Part shown: positions 26,320 to 34,166 of the stretch, piece after piece
Numbering within the stretch: the stretch's first letter is position 1
How the letters are laid out: every line of letters begins with the position of its first letter
Source of the DNA: Deltaproteobacteria bacterium
Lineage (GTDB): Bacteria; Desulfobacterota; Deferrimicrobia; Deferrimicrobiales; Deferrimicrobiaceae
DNA: 46,282 nt
Direction: 5' to 3'
Assembly: GCA_016234845.1 (NCBI GenBank)
Contig: JACRNP010000077.1
Coordinates: forward strand, 1-46,282
Position numbers and translations under genes: made by a program
The notes under the pieces: generated by a model
Databases searched by the model: none
What the model was told of the DNA's origin: nothing
What the model saw: only the letters and a program-made list of their open reading frames with translations

Positions 26320-26335
26320 TGGCACCGCTCTTGAA
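26320..26335 (+). promoter_or_regulatory. Sigma-54-like promoter before receiver paralog 2
   Basis: TGGCAC-N5-TTGAA, with GG at 26321-26322 and ten bases between GG and the -12 element. It matches the TGGCAC-N5-TTGCW consensus with one change (TTGAA). It lies about 50 bases before the GTG of the receiver at 26385. The 283-base gap 26102-26384 contains no gene. Confidence 0.6.
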
Positions 26336-26384
26336 GTACAAGGGGCCCAAGGCAGGATCCGAAGAGATCAGGGGGGGCGGGCGG

Positions 26385-26777
26385 GTGACCAACGACAAGC
26401 ACATCCTGATCGCGGACCCGGAAGCGGGGTTCCGCTTTTCCGCGACGGTCGCCCTTCGGAAGGCCGGGTACCGGATTTCGGAGGCGTTGAGCGGCCTGGA
26501 CGCCCTCGCGCAGATCATCCGCCTGCACGAGGATGATATGACTCCGGACCTGCTGATCACAAACTGCGGGATGCCGGACCTGTCCGGCGCGGATCTGGTA
26601 CTTGCTCTTCGCCGGCTCGATGTTTCGGTCCCGGTGTTCGCGATCGCGGAAAACCTGGACGCCACGCTCCTGGGCGACCTCGCCGTTGCGGAGTGCGTCG
26701 GGCTGATAGAAAAACCGTTCCCGCCGGACGAACTGGTCCGCAGCGTGGATCGCGTCCTCGGGATGGACGCGGCATGA
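26385..26777 (+). CDS. Degenerate stand-alone receiver, Asn at phospho-site (paralog 2 of 3)
   Basis: A 130-residue receiver, the same length as paralog 1. It aligns without gaps: FRFSATVALR is identical, but the phospho-acceptor is Asn60 (LLITNCGMPDLSG), the second acidic-pocket residue is Pro12 (LIADPEAG) and the conserved Thr is replaced by Ala (FAIAEN). The Lys is kept (LIEKPFP). It is therefore unlikely to be phosphorylated in the usual way and may act as a phosphorylation-independent or constitutive protein. The GTG at 26385 aligns with its paralogs; an in-frame start at 26319 would overlap the sigma-54 promoter. Confidence 0.85.
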   Translation: MTNDKHILIADPEAGFRFSATVALRKAGYRISEALSGLDALAQIIRLHEDDMTPDLLITNCGMPDLSGADLVLALRRLDVSVPVFAIAENLDATLLGDLAVAECVGLIEKPFPPDELVRSVDRVLGMDAA

Positions 26778-26796
26778 TCCGGAAAACCCCGCTACC

Positions 26797-26820
26797 GGAG
26801 GCCGGAATCGTCCGGCCTCC
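26797..26820 (+). terminator. Stem-loop after receiver paralog 2
   Basis: A perfect 9-base-pair stem (26797-26805 with 26812-26820) with a 6-base loop lies 19 bases after the stop. There is no T-run directly after it, so it may be an attenuator or an RNA-stabilising hairpin rather than an intrinsic terminator. Confidence 0.45.
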
Positions 26821-26837
26821 CGCTCGTCCCGCCCCAC

Positions 26838-26884
26838 GGGCCGGTCCCCGGGAGAAGACCCCGAGGGCCGGCCCCCTTCTTTTC
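26838..26884 (+). terminator. Second GC-rich hairpin with T-rich tail
   Basis: GGGCCGG at 26838-26844 pairs with CCGGCCC at 26868-26874, enclosing a further GC-rich segment, and is followed by a T-rich stretch ending near 26884. Together with the stem at 26797 it may end transcription before the third receiver gene. Confidence 0.45.
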
Positions 26885-26939
26885 CGGCGGGGACTCGCCG
26901 GCGCTTGACATGGCGATGGATCGGTTCGAAGGGTGATAT

Positions 26940-26955
26940 CGGACCCGGCATTGTG
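26940..26955 (+). promoter_or_regulatory. Weak sigma-54-like promoter before receiver paralog 3
   Basis: CGGACC-N5-ATTGT-type site with GG at 26941-26942, ten bases, then GT at 26953. The spacing is right but the match is poor. It would start transcription about 35-40 bases before the GTG at 27001. Confidence 0.3.
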
Positions 26956-27000
26956 CGGGGGGCGGCGGCGGGATAAGATTCCGGGGGAGGGGGGAGCGGC

Positions 27001-27402
27001 GTGGAACACGGGAAGCACATTCTCCTGGTCGACGAGGATCCTTCGTTCCGGTTCTCGGCCGGAATCGTCCTGAGGAATGCCGGGCTCCGCGTGAGCGAGG
27101 CCGGGGACGGCGAGGAGGCGCTTCGCCGCTTTCGGGATGCCCGTTTCGGGAGGAACCCGGTCGACCTTCTCCTCGCGAATGTCCGGACGCCGGGGATGTC
27201 GGCGCTGGAGCTCATAGACGAGATCCGCCGGCTCGGCGACGACGTTCCCTTCGCCGTGATGACCTGCTGCGACGAGCCGTGCGTCTCGGAGGAGATCCGG
27301 AAGCGCGGGTGCCGCGATGCGATCGCCAAGCCGTTCGACCCCGCGGAATTCGTCCGCCGGGTTCGCCGTGCCTTGGAGGACTCTTCGGAACCGGTGTGCT
27401 GA
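27001..27402 (+). CDS. Degenerate stand-alone receiver, Asn at phospho-site (paralog 3 of 3)
   Basis: A 133-residue receiver related to the previous two (HILLVDEDPSFRFSAG, then GLRVSEAGDGEEAL). The phospho-acceptor position is again Asn60 (LLLANVRTPGMSA). Asp11-Glu12-Asp13, Thr (AVMTCC) and Lys (AIAKPFD) are kept. The GTG at 27001 follows GGAGGGGGGAG. It lies 320 bases before the giant multicopper oxidase and is the nearest regulator gene to it. Confidence 0.85.
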   Translation: MEHGKHILLVDEDPSFRFSAGIVLRNAGLRVSEAGDGEEALRRFRDARFGRNPVDLLLANVRTPGMSALELIDEIRRLGDDVPFAVMTCCDEPCVSEEIRKRGCRDAIAKPFDPAEFVRRVRRALEDSSEPVC

Positions 27403-27722
27403 AACGGGCGTAGTTCCGGGAACCCCGCGGAACACCGGGGTGAGACGGAAGTTGCCCCCCTCGGCGGCAGGTCCATTTTAACCGTTCGGAATATCAGGAA
27501 AAATTGGTGGTAGCCCAATCCATCCGCAAGAAAAGTCGCACCCCTCCCACCCTCCATGGCGTCACGGGATAATCCAGTAACCACCTGATTGCGCTAGCCA
27601 AATACCCCTTCGGGTTCCGCGGCACAAACCTTGTATTGATTGCCGTCAAAGGTTTCGTTTCAGGCGCGCGGGAATCCATCCATAGGTCAGGACAGTCGGT
27701 TGACAAGGAAAGGAGAAGCGAT
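27403..27722 (+). promoter_or_regulatory. Leader and promoter region of the giant multicopper oxidase
   Basis: A 320-base gap without a convincing gene. A short inverted repeat near 27414-27440 may end the receiver transcript. A sigma-54-like promoter is at 27620-27635 (given separately). The ribosome site AAGGAG is 8 bases before the oxidase ATG. If transcription starts about 12 bases after the -12 element, the leader is about 75 bases long. Confidence 0.5.
27620..27635 (+). promoter_or_regulatory. Sigma-54-like promoter of the giant multicopper oxidase
   Basis: CGGCAC-N5-TTGTA with ten bases between GG (27621-27622) and G (27633). It has two changes from TGGCAC-N5-TTGCA and correct spacing. 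It lies 88 bases before the start codon. The sigma-54 activator encoded at 24245 is the plausible regulator. Confidence 0.5.
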
Positions 27723-30700
27723 ATGAAAAAGCAGAGGCTCTCCAACCGGATGTTCGTTGCGGTCCTCATGCTCTCCACCGTAATCGGAGCGTACCCCGTC
27801 GGCGGTGCGTCCGCGGCGATCACCTGCGAGCGGGAGGTGACCGCGGACGTCGTCGCCTTCGACAAGCCGATCATGTACAACCGGCTCGGCGCGGGCAACG
27901 TGAACGGGATGATGTACGCCCTGTCGCGGGACGTGGTCAACGTGGGGACCCTTGCCCCGCTCACCGTCGCGCCGGGAGGGGCCGTTGCCGGGGAGGTCGA
28001 CCTCCGCCCGGACAAGCGGCAGCGGCCGCTGATCCTCCGGGTCCGCGTCGGCGACTGCCTCACGGTCAACCTGACAAACCTCCTGACCCCGGCGGCGAAC
28101 CCGTTCAAGTTCAACACGGCTCTCGAGGATGTCGTCACGGTCGCCGGTCAGGTGTTTCCCGCCTCCATCGACGAGCAGGTCGCCTCTCGGGTGGTCGGGT
28201 TTCACGTCTCCGGGATGCAGCTGGTGAACGGCATCGACGACGACAGCAGCATGGTGGGGAGGAACCACCTGGGCCTGCCCGGCAGCCAGGGAACGCCCGA
28301 TGCGGTCAACGGAAGCATGGCGGGGATCGGCCAGACCCGCTCCTACAAGCTGTACGCGGAGAAGGAGGGGGCGTTCCCGGTGAAGAGCGACGGCGCGACC
28401 TTCGGCTCCGACGCCAACCAGGGGCAATCCTCCACCGGCCTCTTCGGCCAGGTCATCGTGGGGCCCAGGGGTTCGGCGGCGTACCGCGGACAGGTCTTCG
28501 AGGAGGAGATGCGGCTTTCGGCCGACGCGAACCGAGACGGGGTCCTCACCGGCGCGGAGAAGACCGCCCAGGGGCACCCGGTCCTCGACTACGAGGCGGT
28601 CTATCCCGCGACGTCCCCGTGGACCCTCGAAGGGAAGGCCGGGCTCCCGGTCCTGAACATGATGAAGGCGACCGGGACGTTCACGGGCGCCGTTCCGAAC
28701 GTGGAGATCGTCCACTCCGAGATCAACGCCGTGGTCGCGTACGGCCCGAACGGGGCGACGACCGCGGACGGGATCTTCCCGCCCTCCACCTATCCGCTGG
28801 AGAGCGTGGGCAAGCGGAACCCGTCGATTCCGAACCGGCTGGAACCGTTCCGCGAGTTCGCCCAGGTCTGGCACGACGAGCCCGCCACGGCGCAGGCGTT
28901 CCCGGCGTTCTACGTCGGGAACCCCATCTGGAAATACGTGCTGGCGGGGGTCAAGGACGGCTTCATGATCAACTACGGCTCCGGCGGGATCGGGTCGGAG
29001 ATCATCGCGAACCGCCTGGGCGTCGGGCCGATGCACGACTGCCTCACGTGCGCCTACGAGGAGTTCTTCCTCACCTCCTTCACCGTGGGGGATCCGGCGA
29101 TCACGGTCGACGTCCCGGCGAACGTCGGGCTGGAGACGTGCGTTGTGAACCCGGTGTCCGGCGCGCTGGAGGGCGACTGCGCAGGCGCCGGCCAGCGGAA
29201 GGCGAACTACGTCATCGGGGGGGAGGACCCGGCGAACATCCACCACAGCTACACGGGGGACTTCGCCAAGTTCCGCAACACCCACATCGGGAAGGAGCAG
29301 CACGTCTTCCACCTGCACAACCACCAGTGGCTGTACAACCCCAACGACGACGGCAGCAACTACCTCGACGCCCAGGGGGTCGGGCCGGGGGTCGGGTACA
29401 CGTACGAGATCAACTTCGGCGGCTCGGGCAACAGGAACAAGAGCGCCGGGGACGCGATCTTCCATTGCCACTTCTACCCGCACTTCGCGCAGGGGATGTG
29501 GTACCACTGGCGGCACAACGACGTGTTCCAGTCCGGGACCCTTCTCGCCGTCACGCCGAACGACGGCGCGGGGAACCCGACCGGATACCACCTCGTCCCC
29601 TGGGATCTGAAGGTCACTATCCCCGCTCCGGTCACCTTGACGGTCGGCGGAGTCACCGTGACCGGCCGCGCGCGCGCGTACCCGGACGGGGAGATCGAGA
29701 CCGGGACGGCCATCCCGGCGGTGGTTCCGCTTCCCGGGAAGCCGATGGCCGTGATGCCGGGCCCCGTCCCGGCGGCCACCGTGCTGGTCGTCCCGAAGCT
29801 CGCCGCCGACAACGTGACGGTCGTCGGCTCCAACGCGAAGGTGATCGACCGGGCGAGCAACCCCGGCTTCCCGTTCTGGGTCGCGGGGATCGAGGACGTC
29901 GTGGGGCAGCGTCCGCCGACGCCCCCGCTCGACATGCTGACCCCTGCCAAGGCGACGGCCCTCAAGGCCTCCGGCGGACTCTGGGCGAATATCGACAGCG
30001 CCCAGGCGGACGGATGGGACGGCGGGCTTCCGCGGCACGCGCTGCAGGGATTCTCGGATAACGGGGCGGCGACGACCGTCACCCTCGCGGCCGATTTCAG
30101 CAAGGTCGTCCACGCGGCCAAGCCGGTCTACTTCCCCGAGGAGGGGACCGACCTCGAGCAGGCGGCCATGGCGTTCCACGCGAAGAAGTTCCACGCCACG
30201 TACCTCCCGAACGGAACGCCGCTTTCCGGAGTGGACAACGGATTCCGCACCAACGGCGGGGGCGGGCCCGTGGTGGGCGCGCCGTACCACAACCCGTGCA
30301 TCGACGACGAGGCGACCGTCCTGGGCGCGGGCGTCCTCGGGAAGTTCTTCAGCGGGGAGACCGCCGGCAACCCGATGAGCGTCCGGGGCCGGAGCGTCTT
30401 CAACTCCGACACCCCCCGGATCTACAAGGGGACCAACCTCCAGTTCGACGTGGTCCTGAACAAGGTGGGGTACCATTACCCGCAGCAACGGATCGTGGCC
30501 CTGTGGGAGGACGTGGCGCCGATCATCCGGAAGAACAAGGCGCCGGAGCCGCTCGTCATGCGGCTGAACACCTTCGACTGCGGCATCTACCACCATTCCA
30601 ACCTCGTTCCGGAAGTGTACGAGATGGACGACTACCAGGTCCGGACGCCGACCGACATCATCGGCCAGCACATCCACCTCCCGAAGTGGGACCTGACCAC

Positions 30701-33700
30701 GACGGACGGCGCGGCGAACGGGTGGAACTACGAGGACGGGACGCTTTCGCCGGGCGCGGTCCAGGAGCGGATCCACGCGATCAACGCCTACAACACGACT
30801 CCCGGGATCGCCCCGGTCGCCGCGCTTGCGGGGGGCGGGCCCGTGGTCACCTCCGCGGGGCACACCGTCCCGTCGACCGGAATCCTGCACGAGGAGGCCC
30901 ATCCGTACTTCGGGCCGGTGGCCGCCGCGTTGGGCGGCGCGTTCCCCGAGCGTTGGGCGGGCGCCCGCACGACGACCCAGCGCTGGTTCGCCGACCCGGT
31001 GGTGAACGCGGAGGGAGTGGACCGGGGCCTCGGGATCATCTTCACCCACGACCATTACGGGCCGTCCACCCACCAGCAGATCGGCCTCTACGCGACCGTG
31101 CTGGCGGAGCCGGCGAATTCCCTCTGGAAGCACAACGAAACCGGCGTCCAGCTCGCGTGCGCGGACGCCGTCAACCCGAACTTGCCGGGCCCGTCTCTTG
31201 CGGAGAACAAGATCCCGTGCCGCTGGGACGGCGGCCCCACGAGCTGGCAGGCGCAGATCGTTCCGCGGGCGCCCCTGGGGGGCGTGAACGTCCTGGCGGA
31301 GACGATCGAGCCGTTCCGCGAATTCTACTTCGAGTACACCGACTTCCAGCACGCCTACGAGGCCGGAATCTACGTGGGAGCCGACCAGGACGGGCTGGCG
31401 CTCCCCGGGACGGGCCCCGGGCTCCCGGCTCAATTCGCCAACCTGGGCAATCCGGCGTTCCCGGCGGCCGGTACCGCGGCCGACCTCTTCCGGTTCGCCA
31501 TCAATCCCCCGGCGCGGTTCCAGGCCGCACAGGTCTTCCCCGATCTGGTGGTGGAGGCGAACGATTGCGTCCTGGATCCGCTGAATCCGTCATTGGTCCT
31601 GCTGTCCCGCCCCTGCCCGCAGGCGATCGACGTGCAGGACCCCGGCCTGTTCGTCGTGAACTACCGGAACGAGCCGGTTGGGCTGCGCGTCTTCGACCCG
31701 AACAAGATCGGCCCGGACGGCAAGCCGGGGATGCAGGCGGACGGCGCGGCCGGGGATCTCGCCCTGGCGCTGTCGTCGAACGTCAATCGCAGGATGCCGC
31801 AGCTGAACGTGCAGCCGACGGCGGCGACGGTGATCAACGGCACGAAATTCCCGCCGCCCATCAACTCGGGCGGGGTCGCCGCCCGGGATCCGTTCACGCC
31901 GATGGCGCGGGCGTACATGGGCGACCGGATCCGCGTCAAGGTGCAGGCCGGCGGGGACGAGGAAGAGCACAACGTCATGATCCACGGCATGAAGTGGCTG
32001 CAGGCGGGCTCCGGACACGGCCGGGCGCCGAACTCCGGGTGGCGCAACTCCCAGGCGGCGGGGATTTCCGAGCAGTTCACGCTGAACACCCCGGTCACCC
32101 CCCTGATCCGGAGCTCGAACCGGGCGGACTACCTCTACACCATGGACGCCTCCAACGACGGCTTCTGGAGCGGGATGTGGGGCGTGATCCGTTCCCACTC
32201 CAACTTCCAGAACACGCTGAGCCTCCTCCCGGGGAGCCTGGTCACGCCGACCCGGCCTCTCACGCTCTCCAACCAGTCGCAGTTCAACGGGTCGTGCCCC
32301 GTTGGCGCTCCGACGAGGAGATTCGACGTCACGGCCGTGCTGGCCAACCGGGTGCTCCCGAACGCGTTCGGGGTTCCCATTCCGGCGAAGGGGCAGGGCG
32401 ATCCGATCGCGGACAACTCGGTCGGAGCGGGGCTGAACCCCCTCGGAGGAACGCTGGTGTACAACCCCCGGGCCGACGTGGTCGGCGGACAAACCATCGT
32501 CGATCCGGAAACCAGCGTCCAGATCACCCTTCCGGCCAACCGGGGACCGATCCACGACCCGACGGCGATGATGTACGTCCTCACGTCCGACCTCGAGGTG
32601 AGGCCGGCGGCGGAGCTTTCTCCGGCGCAGAAGCTTTTGTGCGCCGCAGGCGGCGTCAACAATCCGCTCTGCCCCGTGCGGCTCAAGGCCACCGCTCCCG
32701 TGGAGCCGCTGGTGCTGCGGGCGAAGGCGGGGGAGTGCGTCAACGTGACGCTGCGAAGCCGGCTGGAAGCGGTCGCCCCCGATCTCGCGTCGTACTCCTC
32801 GATGATGGGGGTGGTGAAGCGCGACCGGTTCGATCCGGAAGGGTCGACCACGTTCCAGCCCAACCTCATCCGGCCCTCGTCGCTCGCAGGGCTGCACCCG
32901 CAACTGGTGGCCCACGACGTCACGCGGGACGACGGGGTGGTCGTCGGCCTGAACCCGACCTTGACCCAGGTGTCGGCCCTGGGTCTCCCGGTGTCGTACC
33001 GCTGGTACATGGGGGACGTCTCCGGGGTGCCGGCCGGCAGCAACCTCCAGCTCGTGGCGACGCCCGTGGAGTTCGGCGGGTTCAGCCTTGCGCCGGCGGA
33101 CAAGATCAAGCAGGGCGCCAAGTCGCTGGTGGGCGCGATGGTGGTCGAGCCCTCGAACACCGTCACGATCACCCAGAACACCCAGGTGCCCAACCGGCAG
33201 GGGGATTTCCCCGGCGTAACCCCGCGACCCACCCGCCTGACCCGGACGCAGGCCACGATCACGGCGCCGGCCGGCTCGGACGGGAGCGGGGGGACGTTCC
33301 GCGACTTCTCCCTGGTCCTGACGAAGGCGCTGACGCAGTACTACACCGACAACGCGACGGGGCGGCTCACCCCCGTCGAGCACATGAACGGCGAGGGGGA
33401 TGGCATCCCGGAGGACAGCCAGGAGGCGAGCGGCATGGCCCTCAACTACGGGATCGAGCCGATGTGGTTCCGGTTCGGCATCCTTCCGCAGGCGCCGTTC
33501 GGCGGAGCGGGGACGCCCGCCAGCTACGGGTCGATCCCCAACGCCCACCAGGCGTTCAGCAACGTCCTCACGGCGGGCCAGGACCCGGTCACGCCGGTGT
33601 TCCAGGCCACGGCCGGACAGCAGGCCCGGATCCGGATCACCAATCCGTTCGGGACCAGCCGCGGATCCACCTTCGCGCTTCACGGGCACGTCTGGCAACG

Positions 33701-33995
33701 CGATCCGTACGTGTGCGACGACGACCAGTACGGCCTGGACGGCAGGTGTATCACCCCCCCGACCGGCTCCTCCGTCTGGCTGGGGGCGCCGCTGGTCGGT
33801 TCACGGGCCATCGGCAACAACCCGCAGGGGTTCGCCCAGGGCGGCCAGGAGAGCTGGACGCCGATGAGCCACTTCGACATCGTCCTGCCGAGCGCCGGCG
33901 GCGGGAACGATCGGCCGGGCGACTACCTGTTCCGGGACCAGGCATCCTTCGGCAGCGCCAGCGGGCTCTGGGGCATCCTTCGGGTGAACCCGTGA
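27723..33995 (+). CDS. Giant multicopper oxidase (MofA/OmpB-like), candidate metal oxidase
   Basis: A 2090-residue secreted protein, far longer than ordinary three-domain multicopper oxidases (about 500 residues). The signal peptide is MFVAVLMLSTVIGAYPVGG, cleaved near ASA-A. Copper-site motifs are visible: HVFHLHNHQW at 527-536, HCHFYPHFAQGM at 581-592 (the complete HCHx3Hx4M pattern), QHIHL at 982-986, THDHYGPSTHQQ at 1108-1118, HNVMIHGM at 1416-1423 and LHGHVW at 1986-1991. Two regions resemble each other (about 35-120 and 1530-1680; GDCLTVNLTNLL versus GECVNVTLRSRL), suggesting internal duplication. The closest known types are the large Mn(II) oxidase MofA and Geobacter OmpB. The substrate could be Mn(II), Fe(II) or another extracellular reductant; this is inference. 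The ATG at 27723 starts the signal peptide after AAGGAG. A strong terminator follows. Confidence 0.88.
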   Translation: MKKQRLSNRMFVAVLMLSTVIGAYPVGGASAAITCEREVTADVVAFDKPIMYNRLGAGNVNGMMYALSRDVVNVGTLAPLTVAPGGAVAGEVDLRPDKRQRPLILRVRVGDCLTVNLTNLLTPAANPFKFNTALEDVVTVAGQVFPASIDEQVASRVVGFHVSGMQLVNGIDDDSSMVGRNHLGLPGSQGTPDAVNGSMAGIGQTRSYKLYAEKEGAFPVKSDGATFGSDANQGQSSTGLFGQVIVGPRGSAAYRGQVFEEEMRLSADANRDGVLTGAEKTAQGHPVLDYEAVYPATSPWTLEGKAGLPVLNMMKATGTFTGAVPNVEIVHSEINAVVAYGPNGATTADGIFPPSTYPLESVGKRNPSIPNRLEPFREFAQVWHDEPATAQAFPAFYVGNPIWKYVLAGVKDGFMINYGSGGIGSEIIANRLGVGPMHDCLTCAYEEFFLTSFTVGDPAITVDVPANVGLETCVVNPVSGALEGDCAGAGQRKANYVIGGEDPANIHHSYTGDFAKFRNTHIGKEQHVFHLHNHQWLYNPNDDGSNYLDAQGVGPGVGYTYEINFGGSGNRNKSAGDAIFHCHFYPHFAQGMWYHWRHNDVFQSGTLLAVTPNDGAGNPTGYHLVPWDLKVTIPAPVTLTVGGVTVTGRARAYPDGEIETGTAIPAVVPLPGKPMAVMPGPVPAATVLVVPKLAADNVTVVGSNAKVIDRASNPGFPFWVAGIEDVVGQRPPTPPLDMLTPAKATALKASGGLWANIDSAQADGWDGGLPRHALQGFSDNGAATTVTLAADFSKVVHAAKPVYFPEEGTDLEQAAMAFHAKKFHATYLPNGTPLSGVDNGFRTNGGGGPVVGAPYHNPCIDDEATVLGAGVLGKFFSGETAGNPMSVRGRSVFNSDTPRIYKGTNLQFDVVLNKVGYHYPQQRIVALWEDVAPIIRKNKAPEPLVMRLNTFDCGIYHHSNLVPEVYEMDDYQVRTPTDIIGQHIHLPKWDLTTTDGAANGWNYEDGTLSPGAVQERIHAINAYNTTPGIAPVAALAGGGPVVTSAGHTVPSTGILHEEAHPYFGPVAAALGGAFPERWAGARTTTQRWFADPVVNAEGVDRGLGIIFTHDHYGPSTHQQIGLYATVLAEPANSLWKHNETGVQLACADAVNPNLPGPSLAENKIPCRWDGGPTSWQAQIVPRAPLGGVNVLAETIEPFREFYFEYTDFQHAYEAGIYVGADQDGLALPGTGPGLPAQFANLGNPAFPAAGTAADLFRFAINPPARFQAAQVFPDLVVEANDCVLDPLNPSLVLLSRPCPQAIDVQDPGLFVVNYRNEPVGLRVFDPNKIGPDGKPGMQADGAAGDLALALSSNVNRRMPQLNVQPTAATVINGTKFPPPINSGGVAARDPFTPMARAYMGDRIRVKVQAGGDEEEHNVMIHGMKWLQAGSGHGRAPNSGWRNSQAAGISEQFTLNTPVTPLIRSSNRADYLYTMDASNDGFWSGMWGVIRSHSNFQNTLSLLPGSLVTPTRPLTLSNQSQFNGSCPVGAPTRRFDVTAVLANRVLPNAFGVPIPAKGQGDPIADNSVGAGLNPLGGTLVYNPRADVVGGQTIVDPETSVQITLPANRGPIHDPTAMMYVLTSDLEVRPAAELSPAQKLLCAAGGVNNPLCPVRLKATAPVEPLVLRAKAGECVNVTLRSRLEAVAPDLASYSSMMGVVKRDRFDPEGSTTFQPNLIRPSSLAGLHPQLVAHDVTRDDGVVVGLNPTLTQVSALGLPVSYRWYMGDVSGVPAGSNLQLVATPVEFGGFSLAPADKIKQGAKSLVGAMVVEPSNTVTITQNTQVPNRQGDFPGVTPRPTRLTRTQATITAPAGSDGSGGTFRDFSLVLTKALTQYYTDNATGRLTPVEHMNGEGDGIPEDSQEASGMALNYGIEPMWFRFGILPQAPFGGAGTPASYGSIPNAHQAFSNVLTAGQDPVTPVFQATAGQQARIRITNPFGTSRGSTFALHGHVWQRDPYVCDDDQYGLDGRCITPPTGSSVWLGAPLVGSRAIGNNPQGFAQGGQESWTPMSHFDIVLPSAGGGNDRPGDYLFRDQASFGSASGLWGILRVNP

Positions 33996-34033
33996 AGTAG
34001 GAAGGACGATGCCGCCATCAACCTCCCGACGAA

Positions 34034-34067
34034 CGGGTGCGGTCTTGAGGGCCGCACCCGTTTTTTT
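34034..34067 (+). terminator. Strong rho-independent terminator after the multicopper oxidase
   Basis: A 9-base-pair GC stem (34034-34042 with 34052-34060) with a 9-base loop is followed by seven Ts at 34061-34067. It lies 39 bases after the stop and separates the oxidase from the beta-propeller operon. Confidence 0.92.
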
Positions 34068-34166
34068 CGCCTCATCGGGGGCGGACGGTGGAAGTAGAAT
34101 GGGAAACGCAACCGCATTGGGCGCGCGCCGCCGCGGCCCGGAACGATTTTCCGGGAGGTCCGGACC

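Noticed and set aside
26319-26384. N-terminal extension of receiver paralog 2 from 26319
   Set aside because: It would overlap the sigma-54-like promoter and has no counterpart in the two paralogs, whose starts align with GTG 26385.
27403-27722. Cyclic-di-GMP or other riboswitch upstream of the oxidase or cytochromes
   Set aside because: No recognisable GEMM-type core was found here or in the gaps at 39084-39342 and 40978-41352. A covariance-model search would settle it.
27687-31433. Minus-strand open frame of over 1200 codons opposite the oxidase
   Set aside because: Its translation is low-complexity Arg/Val/Asp/Gly sequence with no domain; the plus strand encodes the copper motifs.
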